Origin: Gymnopilus junonius
Lineage: Eukaryota > Basidiomycota > Agaricomycetes > Agaricales > Galerinaceae
Reading direction: 5' to 3'
NCBI GenBank assembly: GCA_015501075.1
Contig: JADNYJ010000001.1
Location: forward strand, 1,595,530-1,659,529
Length of the DNA stretch: 64,000 nt
Part shown: piece by piece, positions 39,361-50,267 of the stretch
Layout: each line of letters begins with the position of its first letter
Numbering within the stretch: the stretch's first letter is position 1
Notes under the pieces: generated by a model
The model's input: the letters and a program-made list of their open reading frames with translations, nothing else
Databases searched by the model: none
What the model was told of the DNA's origin: nothing
Translations under genes and position numbers: made by a program

Positions 39361-41435
39361 ATGCTAAGTGAAAGTGGTCTTCTACGGCCTGGGCTCCTTC
39401 TGCTTTTCAGTCTCGCTGTTTATTACTATGGCTATCTCTGGTATCTGCCTCAGCGTCGTCTTCGAGCTAGAGGGATCAAGCTTCCTCCAGGGCCCAAGCA
39501 GGAGTGGTTAACAGGAAATGTGCACCAGCTGCCAAGGATTCATCCCTGGCTTACCTTCACATCATGGAGCAAAATTTATGGTGCGCTGCTCATGATCAGT
39601 TTTTGCTGGCAATTTGTATCTCCTACTGACCTATGACGGAATATTCAGGCCCAGTCATATATCTTCGCACCTTCAACAAGAGCACCATCATCCTAAATTC
39701 TGGAAAGGCTGCTCTCGAACTCCTGGAATCTCGTTCAGGCATCACATCTGACAGGCCAGCCTCTTTGATGGGAGGGAAGATTTCAGGGCGGAAGGTGCCC
39801 GGTGTGTTTCGAACCTCTTCAACTGACCCTCGGTTCCAATTCTTCCGACGCCTTCTTCGTAATGGCCTGAACCCGAGAGCTTCCAAAGACTATCGACCAA
39901 TACAACTACAAGAGAATCAAATCCTCCTACAGAACTTAACAAATTTTCCTCAAGATTACGGTGCACATATCCGGAGGTAAAATAGGGCCTTGTCAAAATA
40001 TTTATAAAAGCTATTCTGACTAGTTTTTTTCAAAGAAATGCTGTTGCCGTCGTTCTTAAAGTCGCCTACGGATACCAAGTCGAATCCAACGATGACCCTC
40101 TAGTGCACCAGCTTGAACACACCTTTAAGTTAGCCGGTAGCCTTAATGCACCAGGAAAATACTGGGTTGAATATTTCCCTATTTGTAGATACTTCTCCGT
40201 CTATTTTCTGATTAACTTTCTCACATAACTGTTCAGTACGGTTTATACCATCTTGGTTTCCTGGAGGTGGCTTCAAGAAAATTGCTCGGGCTATTGGACA
40301 GGAAATGAAGCGAACTGAGATGGCCCCTTTTGAGTGGGCAAAAAATCAAATTGTACGTGGTCACTGTTTCTTGCGCTTATGCGTATATCGTAATTCACGT
40401 TGAAACTACAGGAAAGGGGTGAATTCGTTGAATCTTTCACGTCAAAACACCTCCTTGAGGGAGGCGAGACCCTGGACGAAAATTCGCTATCTGACATCAG
40501 GTTGTGTGCTGCGGCTCTTTACGTTGGTGGCGGAGACACAGTCAGTCACCTTGCTTGCTTCGATGTTCATATTTATATACTCATTCTGTATTCTAACTCT
40601 AAAGACCGTTTCGGCATTGTTGACTTTCATTTTACTGATGACTCTACATCCAGAAATACAGAAACGGGCTCAGAAGGATATCGACGCCTTAGCGCCCAAT
40701 CGTCTGCCTTCTCATGATGATTACGAATCTCTTCCTTATATTCGGGCCATCATCAAGGAGACCCTTCGTTGGGGTCCTGTCGCTCCACTTGGTACCAACT
40801 TACTGATCTTCTCTGCAAGAGCAGAAAGGCTGACCTTAATTTCTTATTAATCAGGGTTGTCTCACAGAGCTATGGAAGATGACATTTATGAGAATTACTT
40901 CATTCCCAAGGGAGCCACTATCATTGCTAATATCTGGTGCGTTCATGCTATATCTGATTCTCCTACTCCGATCGATGGTCCTTCTAGGGCTATCGTACAT
41001 GATGAAGAAATTTACCCCGATCCACATGTGTTCAATCCCGAACGCCATCTCGGAAATCCTGAAGAACGCCAATTAGACCCTTTTAAATTCGTCTTCGGAT
41101 TTGGGAGGAGAGCTTGCCCTGGTACGTCCACCTTCCAAAATCCTGGACACTGCTTTCATTTCCCTGTAGGCGCCCACCTAGCGGAAATGTCACTATTCTT
41201 GAATATTACGAGCATCCTAGCTGTCTTCGACATTTCGAAAGCTGTTGACAAGAAAGGGATGGAAATTGAGCCGAAGATCGAATGGAGTTCTGGGACCACT
41301 ATGTATGTGCTGTGGTTTCTCTTGTCCTCTCTTTTTTTTACGTATACCTTTTTTGTTCTTTATTCTAGGCATCTCAAGCCCTTCCAGTGTCAAATCAAGC
41401 CTCGGTCGAAGGAGCGCCAGTCATTATATGAATAG
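39361..41435 (+). CDS. Cytochrome P450 monooxygenase, copy 2
   Basis: Ten exons: 39361-39580, 39649-39976, 40036-40184, 40237-40352, 40412-40540, 40605-40791, 40855-40936, 40988-41121, 41170-41302, 41369-41435 (1545 nt, 514 aa), all phases consistent. Exons 3 to 10 have exactly the same lengths as in copy 1. Membrane anchor at about residues 5-28, LPPGP hinge, I-helix GGDTT, ETLR, FNPERH and haem loop FGFGRRACPG are all present, so it should be active. Exon 2 is one codon longer than in copy 1. The frame is open to a TTG at 39352, but the ATG at 39361 aligns with the second Met of copy 1. Paralogue of the P450 at 5907-7986, in opposite orientation about 31 kb away. Substrate unknown. Confidence 0.93.
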
Positions 41436-42150
41436 ACAGGGGCTCTATTGTTCAAGAGGGAGGATGATGTATGATATTATAAGGAGTAGCCGGCCTTTTC
41501 TGTTGTTTGTATAGATATCCATCAACGTTCTGACCAGTTTCTAGGGAGAAGATGAGAAGGTAAGACTCGCCGCTTTACAAAAAAACACCATTAAGTAGCA
41601 TTGGAATAAGCTGTAAGTTCGGTAACGCTGCCTAAATGATTCTCTTTGGTCTCTTCGAGACGAGGGCCCCAAATCGCATCCTGAAAAGGAAAGTAGTGTT
41701 TACAGTTTACCGAGTCACTAAATCACCAATGAAGGCCATATTTCCTGATTTAGTCCTGGATTGGCTAACCCAAGGTGGACAATTTCTATGTACTACGAGG
41801 ACGACATCTGGGCGGACAATAATCTCACCGGCCAAGACACCGGCCACGGGCCTATCATTGACCTTCCGCGGCGTTTATAGACGACAATCAGTAGAATTGA
41901 GTGTCGGTTCACAAGGTCGAATATGCCAGTATTGAGGAAAATTTTTATTGGAGGAGTCGGAGGAGAGGATGATCAGCGGTTGATCATGAGTGCCGTATTT
42001 GGTCCCGATACTCCGTCAATAAGACCAATTGTTATCTTATCACGATGGCCCTTTTAGTAACTTCATCGGTCAATGGAAAGCGCAGAGCAATGGCACACGT
42101 TGGGCCAACACAGGATCTGCATAGCCTCTGAATGGACTCGGACGCAGAGC
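41436..42150. other. Intergenic region
   Basis: 3' UTR of P450 copy 2 and the promoter of the shared-motif gene. Short frames only, none recognised. Confidence 0.45.
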
Positions 42151-42158
42151 TATAAGTA
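42151..42158 (+). promoter_or_regulatory. TATA-like box of the shared-motif gene
   Basis: TATAAGTA, 81 bp before the ATG at 42232. Confidence 0.4.
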
Positions 42159-42231
42159 GCCCACCTCATCGAGAGCTCTTTCTCCGTCCCCTATCACTTC
42201 CTTCGACAAGCTGACAAAGACCAAGGTCCAG

Positions 42232-42841
42232 ATGAACCAAGAACACGTCCCAGTTAATGCCTGTAAGTTTGTTCAATTATCCTGAAATTGTCCACTGATC
42301 AACAAATTTCCAGCCACTAACGGGACCGCCATACTTGGTGGCCCTGCAGGTCAGGTCAAGGTCGCGAACTCCGACTCGTTCAACCGTCAAGAGACCGAAA
42401 TACAGGATTCATATAATGATAACAGCAGCCATTACCTTGATAACCGTACGATGTTCCCTTTCTCGAGATAAACATGTCTGATCTGTGTTGATATTAGGGA
42501 AGACTTATAGAGGGCTAGTTTATGAGAGTGATACATACAATGGAGTGATCACCGATAGCATCGTAGGTGGGCGAGGAAACACGAACCATATCATCAGCAC
42601 TAGCCACGGTGCTTCGTTCCATGGTAAGCCCATGGGATATGTAATCAAGACGTACCGACGCTCGGAATTAGATGTCCCTTACGTGCCTGAATGGGAAACT
42701 GATCTTCAGGAGGAAATTAGGAAATTACGAGAGCAGGTTGCCGCCAGAAGAAGGGAGCAGGAGCGTAAAAAAGAGCAGGAGCGTAAAAAGAAGCTGGAGG
42801 AAGAAATCAGGCGGCTGAAAGAGGAGCTGGGAGATCCTTAA
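42232..42841 (+). CDS. Small protein with GN-rich motif matching the NACHT pseudogene, plus C-terminal charged coiled coil
   Basis: Three exons: 42232-42262, 42314-42445, 42498-42841 (507 nt, 168 aa), phases consistent, intact. The N-terminal half is Asn/Ser/Gly-rich and looks disordered. Residues about 66-87 (42530-42595) contain the motif YNGVITDSIVGG then GN-N. This aligns without gaps to the N-terminal motif of the NACHT pseudogene at 35762-35827 (12 of 22 residues identical). After a short linker (FHGKPMGYVIKTYRRSEL) the C-terminal 50 residues form a highly charged helix with repeated EQERKK units and LEEEIRRLKEEL heptads. No signal peptide or membrane segment. The pattern resembles fungal NLR/partner pairs that share an amyloid-type motif, but that is inference, and the coiled coil is not a known HeLo-type executioner. 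Confidence 0.7.
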
Positions 42842-42953
42842 GATGCCAAGATGCCGTTAGGGTTTTGAGAATCTGAATATTTTGGGATGTCGTACATTCA
42901 CTCGGTTAATGTAAATGGATACATATCAGTGCAGTTGGAAATGGTACATGATC

Positions 42954-43013
42954 AACGAAAGCAGCAACGAAAGCAACAACGAGAGCAGTGACGAGAGCGA
43001 TAACGAAAGCGAG
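42954..43013. repeat. 12-bp minisatellite, five copies
   Basis: Five imperfect head-to-tail copies of a 12-bp unit of form AACGAAAGCAAC, about 110 bp after the stop of the shared-motif gene. In one frame it would read N-E-S-S-type repeats. Confidence 0.7.
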
Positions 43014-43482
43014 GTTGTTTTTTTTTTCTTTTTGGGAAAATCAGAATCCTAGACTACTTCGTCCAGTTGCCTGTGGCAAAATTGGTATGACCTCGGTGGC
43101 CTCATCGGCAGGATCGAACTAAGTTCCGACCGGGTCTGTCAAGGGATGAGTCAGGATGAGGTTTAGATGTCATGTCAATCAGATAGCTCACCCATGATCC
43201 TCTGACGGGCAAGGGAGTGTTTTCTGACGATTGACAACGGGGTACATGGGGCGTATGTGATGAGATAGTAGCACTAGATTCCAGGGTTGCCGACGGTCCT
43301 AGTTGTTCCTGTGACGAACGGTTGACTTCCTTTTCTAAGGTACGAAATGAGATATGTTATCTCGATGGTTGGAAAGGAAAGAAAAGGGTGCTAACCTCCC
43401 ACGAAGGCCGTAAGCGCTGCTATCATTGCTTCAAAGTTGGCCTGCAGGTTCAAACAATACAGCTTAACATCTCCCTGATGTT

Positions 43483-44009
43483 TCAACTCGTGAGCATGCA
43501 GAAGGCGGCTGCGTTGGCTGGAAATCGTCTGTATATAAGGAAGTTTTCAGCCTGAATATAGCATCGAAAGACATGAAAACACTCACCAGTAGCACGAGAT
43601 TCAGATTCTGCACCTCCGTCGACAGTCGAAAAAGACTCCAGGTCTTTCTCCACGCTCGCAGCTTCTGCGTTACGGAGGGATCCGGCAATGAAACGAACAT
43701 CAACGAAGAAAGCTCCATCTCCAACCTCAAAATCACGAGTAAGTCTCCTTAATCGTAATGTCGAATAGGAGCACCATACTTGTCAAAATACCGGCAAAGC
43801 CGGACATGAGTATGATGAGGCAACAAGTCCTCTCCGCAAACGCTTCGAAATAGGTCCCATGTTCGATCGATACCTTCTGAGAGGTACTGGAGTTGTCGGC
43901 TGGGGTGGTAGTAGTATGTGAAGGTAAGGATGGAGAGGATGAGACCGATGATGGAGAACAAGGTCATCGTGAAGGTTATGGGATCCATTCCAAGAATGTA
44001 TTCAGCCAT
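43483..44009 (-). CDS. Hypothetical small protein with one membrane helix
   Basis: Three or more exons on the minus strand. The first runs from an ATG at 44009 through MAEYILGMDPITFTM, then a hydrophobic helix (FSIIGLILSILTFTYYY), then RTWDLFRSVCGEDLL. The second (about 43762-43587) contains LEMELSSLMFVSLPDPSV and RAWRKTWSLFRLSTEVQNLN. The third (43551-43483) reads AENFLIYRRFPANAAAFCML and ends TGA. The junction between exons 1 and 2 is not settled: the only phase-compatible intron is very short. The frame is also open upstream to 44159, so the true start may lie further 5'. Resembles small membrane-anchored mushroom proteins of unknown function. Confidence 0.5.
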
Positions 44010-44902
44010 GTCGGTTACTGCGCACCAGGCGGGTCCGTATGGATAAAGAGGAGGGGTGTTATCGTCGAACTGGGCCCCAGTGATGACGGACGCGTCACTT
44101 TTTGTACACTCCTCCGCGCGTACGCAATGCAGCAGAGGACGCTGGACAGAGAGTCTCAATCATAGTCCTCTTTAGAGTAAGTAACCAAAAGTAGGAAAAT
44201 CGGTGGTTGTGATGGAATGAAGAAACAGGTTTCATCAATGCAAGATGGCAATGTCATGATCACGAGGCCGCGTGGCGGCGGATTCGTGATCCCGGCGTGT
44301 TTTGCCGAAAGCGGGATATACTACTATTTTGGACAATTTTTTTGGCCATCTAAGGAACCCCTAACCACGAATATGAAGGCAACCTGTGCTTTGTGGGCAA
44401 CGTCATCACCGTTTCCAACAGTCTGCAGTCATGCATGCTCGTCATTAATAAGTCTCGTGTATCAAATGCATAGCTTCAACTAAGGCCGACTAACGATTAT
44501 CGATTGACTCTAATGCGTTGGTAGTCAAACTAGGCAAACGCGTTGATCGATTCAGATAGGCAACAGCTGCTTTGAGCTCTAGCAGGATAATTGGAGAATC
44601 AAGATAAGATAATGAATCCAGACAAAGATTTCCAAATAGATATTCCCTTGGAGTAGGAAGTAATAGATATCCATCTAGTTATCAATCCTTCTTTCCAGTG
44701 CTGTCAAGAGTATAGTCTAGCGCACACCTCAGCCACATACCAGGTATATCTGGCATCCCGTCCCCATGAAGAGTCATAAGTATGTCGTTCCTGGTGCTAC
44801 GATTCGTAAAATATGTCGTCGAAACCTGATATGTAATGTATAATACAGCTTTGATAACCCACAAAACAGTGGAAAGTTGAAGGGAGCTCCGGTGATCATT
44901 TA
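44010..44902. other. Intergenic region
   Basis: Between two minus-strand small genes. It may hold the 5' part of the membrane protein (to 44159). Nothing else recognised. Confidence 0.4.
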
Positions 44903-45352
44903 TCACCAGTAGACTCGGCGTTCGATAGTCCGACGACGGTCGAGGGTGGGTCGAGTGTAGGAGATGGTGCGTCTCACGCGAGTGACAGTGGGATACCTGT
45001 CGTAGAAAAGAAAGTCGGGATGAGCTTGCTGACAACTGAATAGGAACGACAGAAAGATTTCCGCACCATGCATGGTAAACCTCTCCGTCAAGCTGAACTT
45101 CAATCACTTGTCGACCCTTTGAGGCAAATCAGCCCTCGAAGTTCCATGGAATTGAAAAGGTGTTCTCACAGCATAGTCAATATGTGAGCCAACGACAAGT
45201 CCTTCCTGTCTTCCCTTCAAGCCGTGACGCACTGCGACAATGTCGCCGGGCTAGATGGATCGAAGCCTCATGAACAACCCTTGTCTAGCAAAGAACAAGA
45301 TTAGACAACTCACGGTGATAAGGTCGTCGATGTTCGTGCTGTCAGAGGACAT
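44903..45352 (-). CDS. Small SH3/KOW-like hypothetical protein
   Basis: Four exons on the minus strand: 45352-45314, 45250-45170, 45116-45037, 44996-44903 (294 nt, 97 aa), phases consistent. The translation begins MSSDSTNIDDLITPGDIVAV, then GRQEGLVVGSHIDYAGRQVIEVQLDGEVYHA. This is a beta-rich pattern typical of an SH3-like or KOW-like barrel (PGD-V, G-V-G, V-L-DGE). The C-terminus is very basic and ends RRTIERRVYW. No signal peptide or membrane segment. The family is unknown to me; a role in binding RNA or protein would be a guess. Frames that run through the introns are non-coding. Confidence 0.6.
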
Positions 45353-47266
45353 GATTGCAAGGTAGCCTTCGTGGGTAGAAGAAGAACAAGGGTGGTACGA
45401 CTTCAAGGAGGAGAATGCTCCGAAAGAAGCGAAGTGACGAATCTAACTCAGCCAGCTCATCAAAGAGCTGTCCGACGGCAAGATTCAGACAGCAAACTCA
45501 CCAGGTGTTATGGAAGAGTCTTGAGAAAAGGATGTCGATGAGAGAGTTGTTGGTGATCAGGAGATTTTGGGGAGCGGGTTCTTTATAGCTTGCCAAGCTG
45601 AGATTAGATGACCACCGTCCATCCTGCTGGCTGCACGTCGTGAGGCGTGCCTCGAGGCAGGCGTATTGTGTCCGGCACTGTCCGCAAGTCCGATCTCATC
45701 ATGGTCCGCGCCGAATTCGTCCATCAATATTCCTTGTCTTTTCTTCTCGTTTCTTTTTCTTGTTCCCAAAGGTAGTCTTCTGGCTCAGTACTTCTTGAAG
45801 TCAAGGAGTGGTATTGTTCTGGCTGCTTTCGTTTCCCTCCAATCCGAAATTAATTGCACAAAGACAACGCCTTCCCACTACGATATTCACCATCAATTCA
45901 TTTCGGGCTCCTTCGTCACCGCCTTCGGTGGCCTTGTTGGGCATGAGGCGGGCCACGAGGACACCAGCAGGATACACTCTTGAATTGCTTTTTTTCGAGA
46001 CGTGTATCATCTATGATTGATATAAAAGCCTTCAAAATGCTCCGAGTCCTAGAAATCTATTTTCTGAGAAGCTCCAAACCAAAGCTCGTTTCTGGCAAGC
46101 CCGAAAGCCCTGGTGTTTTTGGTTTGGTGGGTGGCGATGCTTTATACAATGAAGGGTCGTGATTAGGTTTACAAGGTACCACTTCTTCCGACCTACTAAA
46201 TGCACGTTCATAAGGTAGTTACTTTCATCCTCAAACCTCTTCACATACACCTATTTTGCGATGGAACATATCTATACAGGTCAAAGGTTATCCAAATGGC
46301 GTATAGCCTCCTTAAAATCTGACAACCACAACGAAATAGTAATCCCACCTTCGAGCAGACCGCTCTCTACTCCGAGTGAGTCCGCCAGCAACACGTCGGC
46401 ATGATATGCAAAAGCAGTTCTTGATGGCTGCGTTAACGTCGCAATAAATGGCTAGAAAGTTAGCAACCGCCTAATAAGCCCTCTTCATACTGCCACTCTG
46501 CTCTGTGTCGTTGATGCCCGAATATCTGGAACAGGGTTTGATGATGATAGCCCTTACCATTGGCCCTTTGGGTCGCTCAGGTTATTTCGTCTTCTCCTCT
46601 GTCTTGGTCTCGTCAAGACTTAATGTCGCACTCATACATTGTTGTCGGGCTTTTGAGTTCTCCGATTGCGGTTGGTTAACATGAACCTTCTCGACGTCGT
46701 GTTTATAGATGCGCCGAACGTAGGATAGTACAAAGGTGGCAGCCTAGGTTTTGTTTATGGCCTCTACCTCTGTTCGGACTATGATCGCCTATTGCGGTAT
46801 TTGCTGTGCCCGCCGCTAAAAAGTATCTGCGTGAGTGTCCAAGTTTATATATGGAATGGCAGGATCTTTCTCACTCCTTCAAACTCGCCTCTCGTGATGG
46901 TGAATTAGAAAAAATTGCCTTAGATACCCATAAATTGCTTTAACGTTCACGACGATGGCTTCAAGTTCAACCTCTTCTGAATAATGAGCATGACTCTAAA
47001 GTACAGTGTCATACAAAATCAATGCATTGATCAAAGAAGCACGAGCAGCAGTTGGACTTGCCATAGGTGCAACCATGAAACCTTATCATTGATTGAAATC
47101 ATCCAACATGGGCGCATGATCTTTGCAAATGCTCTGGTGCTATACCGAGAGCATATTGATTCCATGTTTCATGGATTCAGCTAGCGCCTAGAGGTCCTTA
47201 AAACACACTTAAACACAAACCTCTTCCGTCTTTACTGGTACTCTACTTCTGTTCCTTTTGTTTCTG
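45353..47266. other. 1.9-kb intergenic region
   Basis: Overlapping short frames on both strands at 45557-46250 and 46984-47184 have no recognisable domain and no consistent splicing. The stretch before 47267 is the promoter of the membrane protein. No gene supported. Confidence 0.4.
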
Positions 47267-48550
47267 ATGGCCACTCCTATACAAGTCCCTAATCCGTTCA
47301 CGCCATTGGCGTTCTTTCCACCAGACTTGGCATTTCAACTGAACGTCACGAATTACGCGCTCGTTGGCTCTTTATCTGTACGTTACCTCTTGATGGTGCC
47401 AATCTTTTTCTTATAAAAATATTAAAGGCGTTTATCTGGGATGTCTTCATCAACCTCTACTCTGACTGGAGGATGTTAAAAATGAAGAGGATAGGTCCAA
47501 GTTTGGTGGTCTATTTTCTGTCAAGGTCATTTACAGCGATTTTATCATCAATTATTACTAATGCATCCTCGTATAGAGTTTCTAATCTCGCCTATCTCCT
47601 TGGTATGACTGTTGTCCTAAGTAAATCATTATTCCATATTCGCTGTTTTTTCAAATTAACATGACTTAAAAATATGAAGCGCACCCAATTGGGAACTGCA
47701 GGCCTTTCCATGGCCTTCAATTCTTAGTACCAATTTCCTTCCCGACCACAAGCATGCTGTTTTTCTTCAGGGTTCGCGCCATGTACGCCGGAAATAATTG
47801 GGTTATAGGGTTCTTTTTCTGCCTGTGGCTTGGGGTTGTAGCGGCATCAATAACCTTCATCCCTGGAGCATCAGCTTCGTTCATCGGTCCAACAGGTTAT
47901 TGCTTCATCTCGAATATTGCACGCTATGTTGGATCATCTAGCATGATCTTCGCCATAAACGACACACTCGTCTTTTGCGCCTGCACATGGCGTTTGATGA
48001 GAAATTCCTATATAGAACCTGACATGAAAAATGGTATTAGCATCATGGTATTCGGCCGACACCTACCAGCGTTCTCAAGAGCTCTTCTTCAGGATGGACA
48101 GGCTTACTATTTGTACGTCGAACATTTATCTGCTATTTTTCGTTGGGAATTTGATTTACGATATTCAGAACTACAGTCGGCCTTTCCTTGCTGACTGCTT
48201 GCCTTTTTCTGATACAAAGTGTCCCCGCTCCGTACCGGGCAATTATGGGCATCCCCAATATCGTCCTGGTAAACAACATGGCGTGTCATGTCTACAGAAA
48301 TGTCAGACTTGGCGTCTACAGGGAATTTTCGGCAGATAAACCAAGTGGGCTCGGGAAGTCTGAGGCCCCTTTATCTACCCTCAAGTTTAATCGCTCTCTC
48401 CATGTAAAAACCACGGTGATGCAGCCAAGGAGCGATGGGAATTCAGCAGCTGAGCCTGACTTTAATGTGGTACATATTGCCGAGTCCCCGGAAGACGGCA
48501 ATTCCAAGGAAAAGGAAACGGGAATGATGGATGCCTTTTCTCCTGTATAA
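47267..48550 (+). CDS. Multi-pass membrane protein, mushroom-specific family
   Basis: Five exons: 47267-47377, 47428-47525, 47577-47620, 47680-48112, 48169-48550 (1068 nt, 355 aa), phases consistent. The N-terminus (PFTPLAFFPPDLAFQL) leads into about seven hydrophobic helices: YALVGSLSAFIWDVF, NLAYLLGMTVVL, SMLFFFRVRAMY, WVIGFFFCLWLGVVAASI, MIFAINDTLVFCA, TVGLSLLTACLFLIQ and IVLVNNMACHVY. The topology resembles the DUF6533/6534-type membrane proteins common in Agaricomycetes, and the conserved block GISIMVFGRHLPAFSRALLQDGQAYYL is typical of its group. The C-terminal tail is Ser/Lys-rich and cytosolic. Function unknown, possibly receptor-like. Unlike the gene at 18411 it lacks microexons. Confidence 0.8.
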
Positions 48551-48776
48551 GTGTGGTTTACGATCATTAAAAATGTACTTAGTTAAAAAAAATGTCAACT
48601 GGTACTGTGTCGTCAGGCTTCGATGTAGCTTTAGCAATTGACTTAAATTAGACTTCTACACTCAAATCACCAATATAAAAGTAAGTTCGTTAAATGTTAT
48701 TGTAAGATTATAGATATACTTCTTAAAATTTCAAACAACTTTTGAGGGGCCCAACGACACCTCGCTGGGCTACCAA

Positions 48777-49960
48777 TCAACATTGAACAACCCCCTTAAG
48801 CACTGCAAACTCGGCGTTGATGATGCTACTCGTCGCAGCGCCGATGGACACATTATTAGCCAGCACCACAAACTTGATGTCCAACACAGGACACTGCCTG
48901 ACCCTACCCACATTCACGCCCGCTCCGTCCTGATAATATCTATCCAGCCTCGGCTGGGGTCTGTCCGGCTCTTCATGGACCACAATTGTGTGTCTAGGTG
49001 CAGATGGGCATCCCAAAGCAAGCGCGTCGGGGGTGTAAGCCGCGAGGGCTTCCCGGACTTGCTGCGGTGAAGGTGGAGGCCGATTGGAGAACCGCACGGA
49101 AACACACTCGGTGTGCCCGTCTATGACCGCGACACGGTTGCATGATGCACTCACGCGAAGCGGATGCCTCGCGTGCATGTCGAATGCGAGAAGGCCTTTC
49201 TCATCCGTGCTCACCCCACCAAGGATTTTCAAGGTCTCCCACTCTATCTTTTCTTCCTCTCCTCCGATGTATGGGATAACATTGTCCAGAATGTCCAAGC
49301 TGGGGACACCGGGGTAGCCAGCGCCAGAGATGGCCTGCATCGTGGTGACCATCACTGCTTCGATGGGACCAAAGGACTTTTCTAGTGCTGCAAGGGGTAT
49401 AATGTACCCTGTCGTCGAACAATTTGCATTGGTGACGATGAAGCCTTGCTTTAAGGGTGGTGTGAAGAGAGACTGTTGTTGAGGGATGATAGAGAGATGA
49501 GAAGGATTGACAAGAGGTACAATCAGTGGTACGTGTGGGTCCCGACGGAAGTTTTTAGCATTGGAAAATACGGCAAGATTAGCAGCTCGGAAGGCCTCCT
49601 CTAGTAGAAGAATATAGCCAACAGTAAGCAATGAAACGAAAAGGTCAGCAGGAGCAGTGAAAACCCACCCATCTCTCCAGCAACATCTGCGTCCAATCCG
49701 GAAAAGACGATCTTGCATCCCTCAAAGGCACCTGGCCTACACTCAACGACCACTATATCCCTGACGACATTGGGAACCGGCTGGGCCTGCTTCCAATTAA
49801 CAGCCTCCCTATACTTCTTCCCAGCACTTCTAGGCGAAGCTCCAAGAGCCTTGATCACGAACCAAGGATGTGCCGCGAGCAGGGTGATGAATCTTTGCCC
49901 AACAGTGCCGGTAGCACCTAGCACACCAACAGGAATAGACGACGGTGGTGGGTGTTGCAT
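48777..49960 (-). CDS. HOM2: Aspartate-semialdehyde dehydrogenase
   Basis: Two exons on the minus strand: 49960-49669 and 49600-48777 (1116 nt, 371 aa). The N-terminal NADP-binding loop is VGVLGATGTVGQRF. SGLDADVAGEMEEAF spans the intron. The active-site block is TNANCSTTG with the catalytic Cys in NCST. GAGYPGVPSLDILDNVIPYIGGEEEKIEWET and SASCNRVAVIDGHTECVSV follow, and the C-terminus is VVLANNVSIGAATSSIINAE. The enzyme (EC 1.2.1.11) reduces aspartyl phosphate to aspartate semialdehyde on the route to Thr, Met and Ile. Length fits fungal Hom2 (about 365 aa). The frame extends upstream to 50014 only with a TTG, so ATG 49960 is used. No upstream regulatory motif recognised. Confidence 0.95.
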
Positions 49961-50267
49961 GCCTGCTCGCGGGTGTTTACTCGTAAATTGAGGAGATCGA
50001 CGGGATGTTGACAACGTTGAGGAGTCGTCAGTGATGTGATCTTGAGGATCGTTCGGGGGTGTTGGATGATGGTGGAGTTAAAGCATTGATCTTGAGACTT
50101 GGAAGCTATGCCCGACTTGCCACCAGCCCCAATGCTACTATCAAGTTGAAAAAAAAGACCCGCAAACCGCAAACAAGTTTTGCATATTCTGCATTATCTG
50201 TAGTCCAGTAATTACTATTTGTAAAATGCAGTGTACGACTAATCTGTATGGATATTCCTGCCAGTAG

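Noticed and set aside
45557..46250. Overlapping short frames on both strands
   Set aside because: No conserved motifs and no splice-linked continuation.
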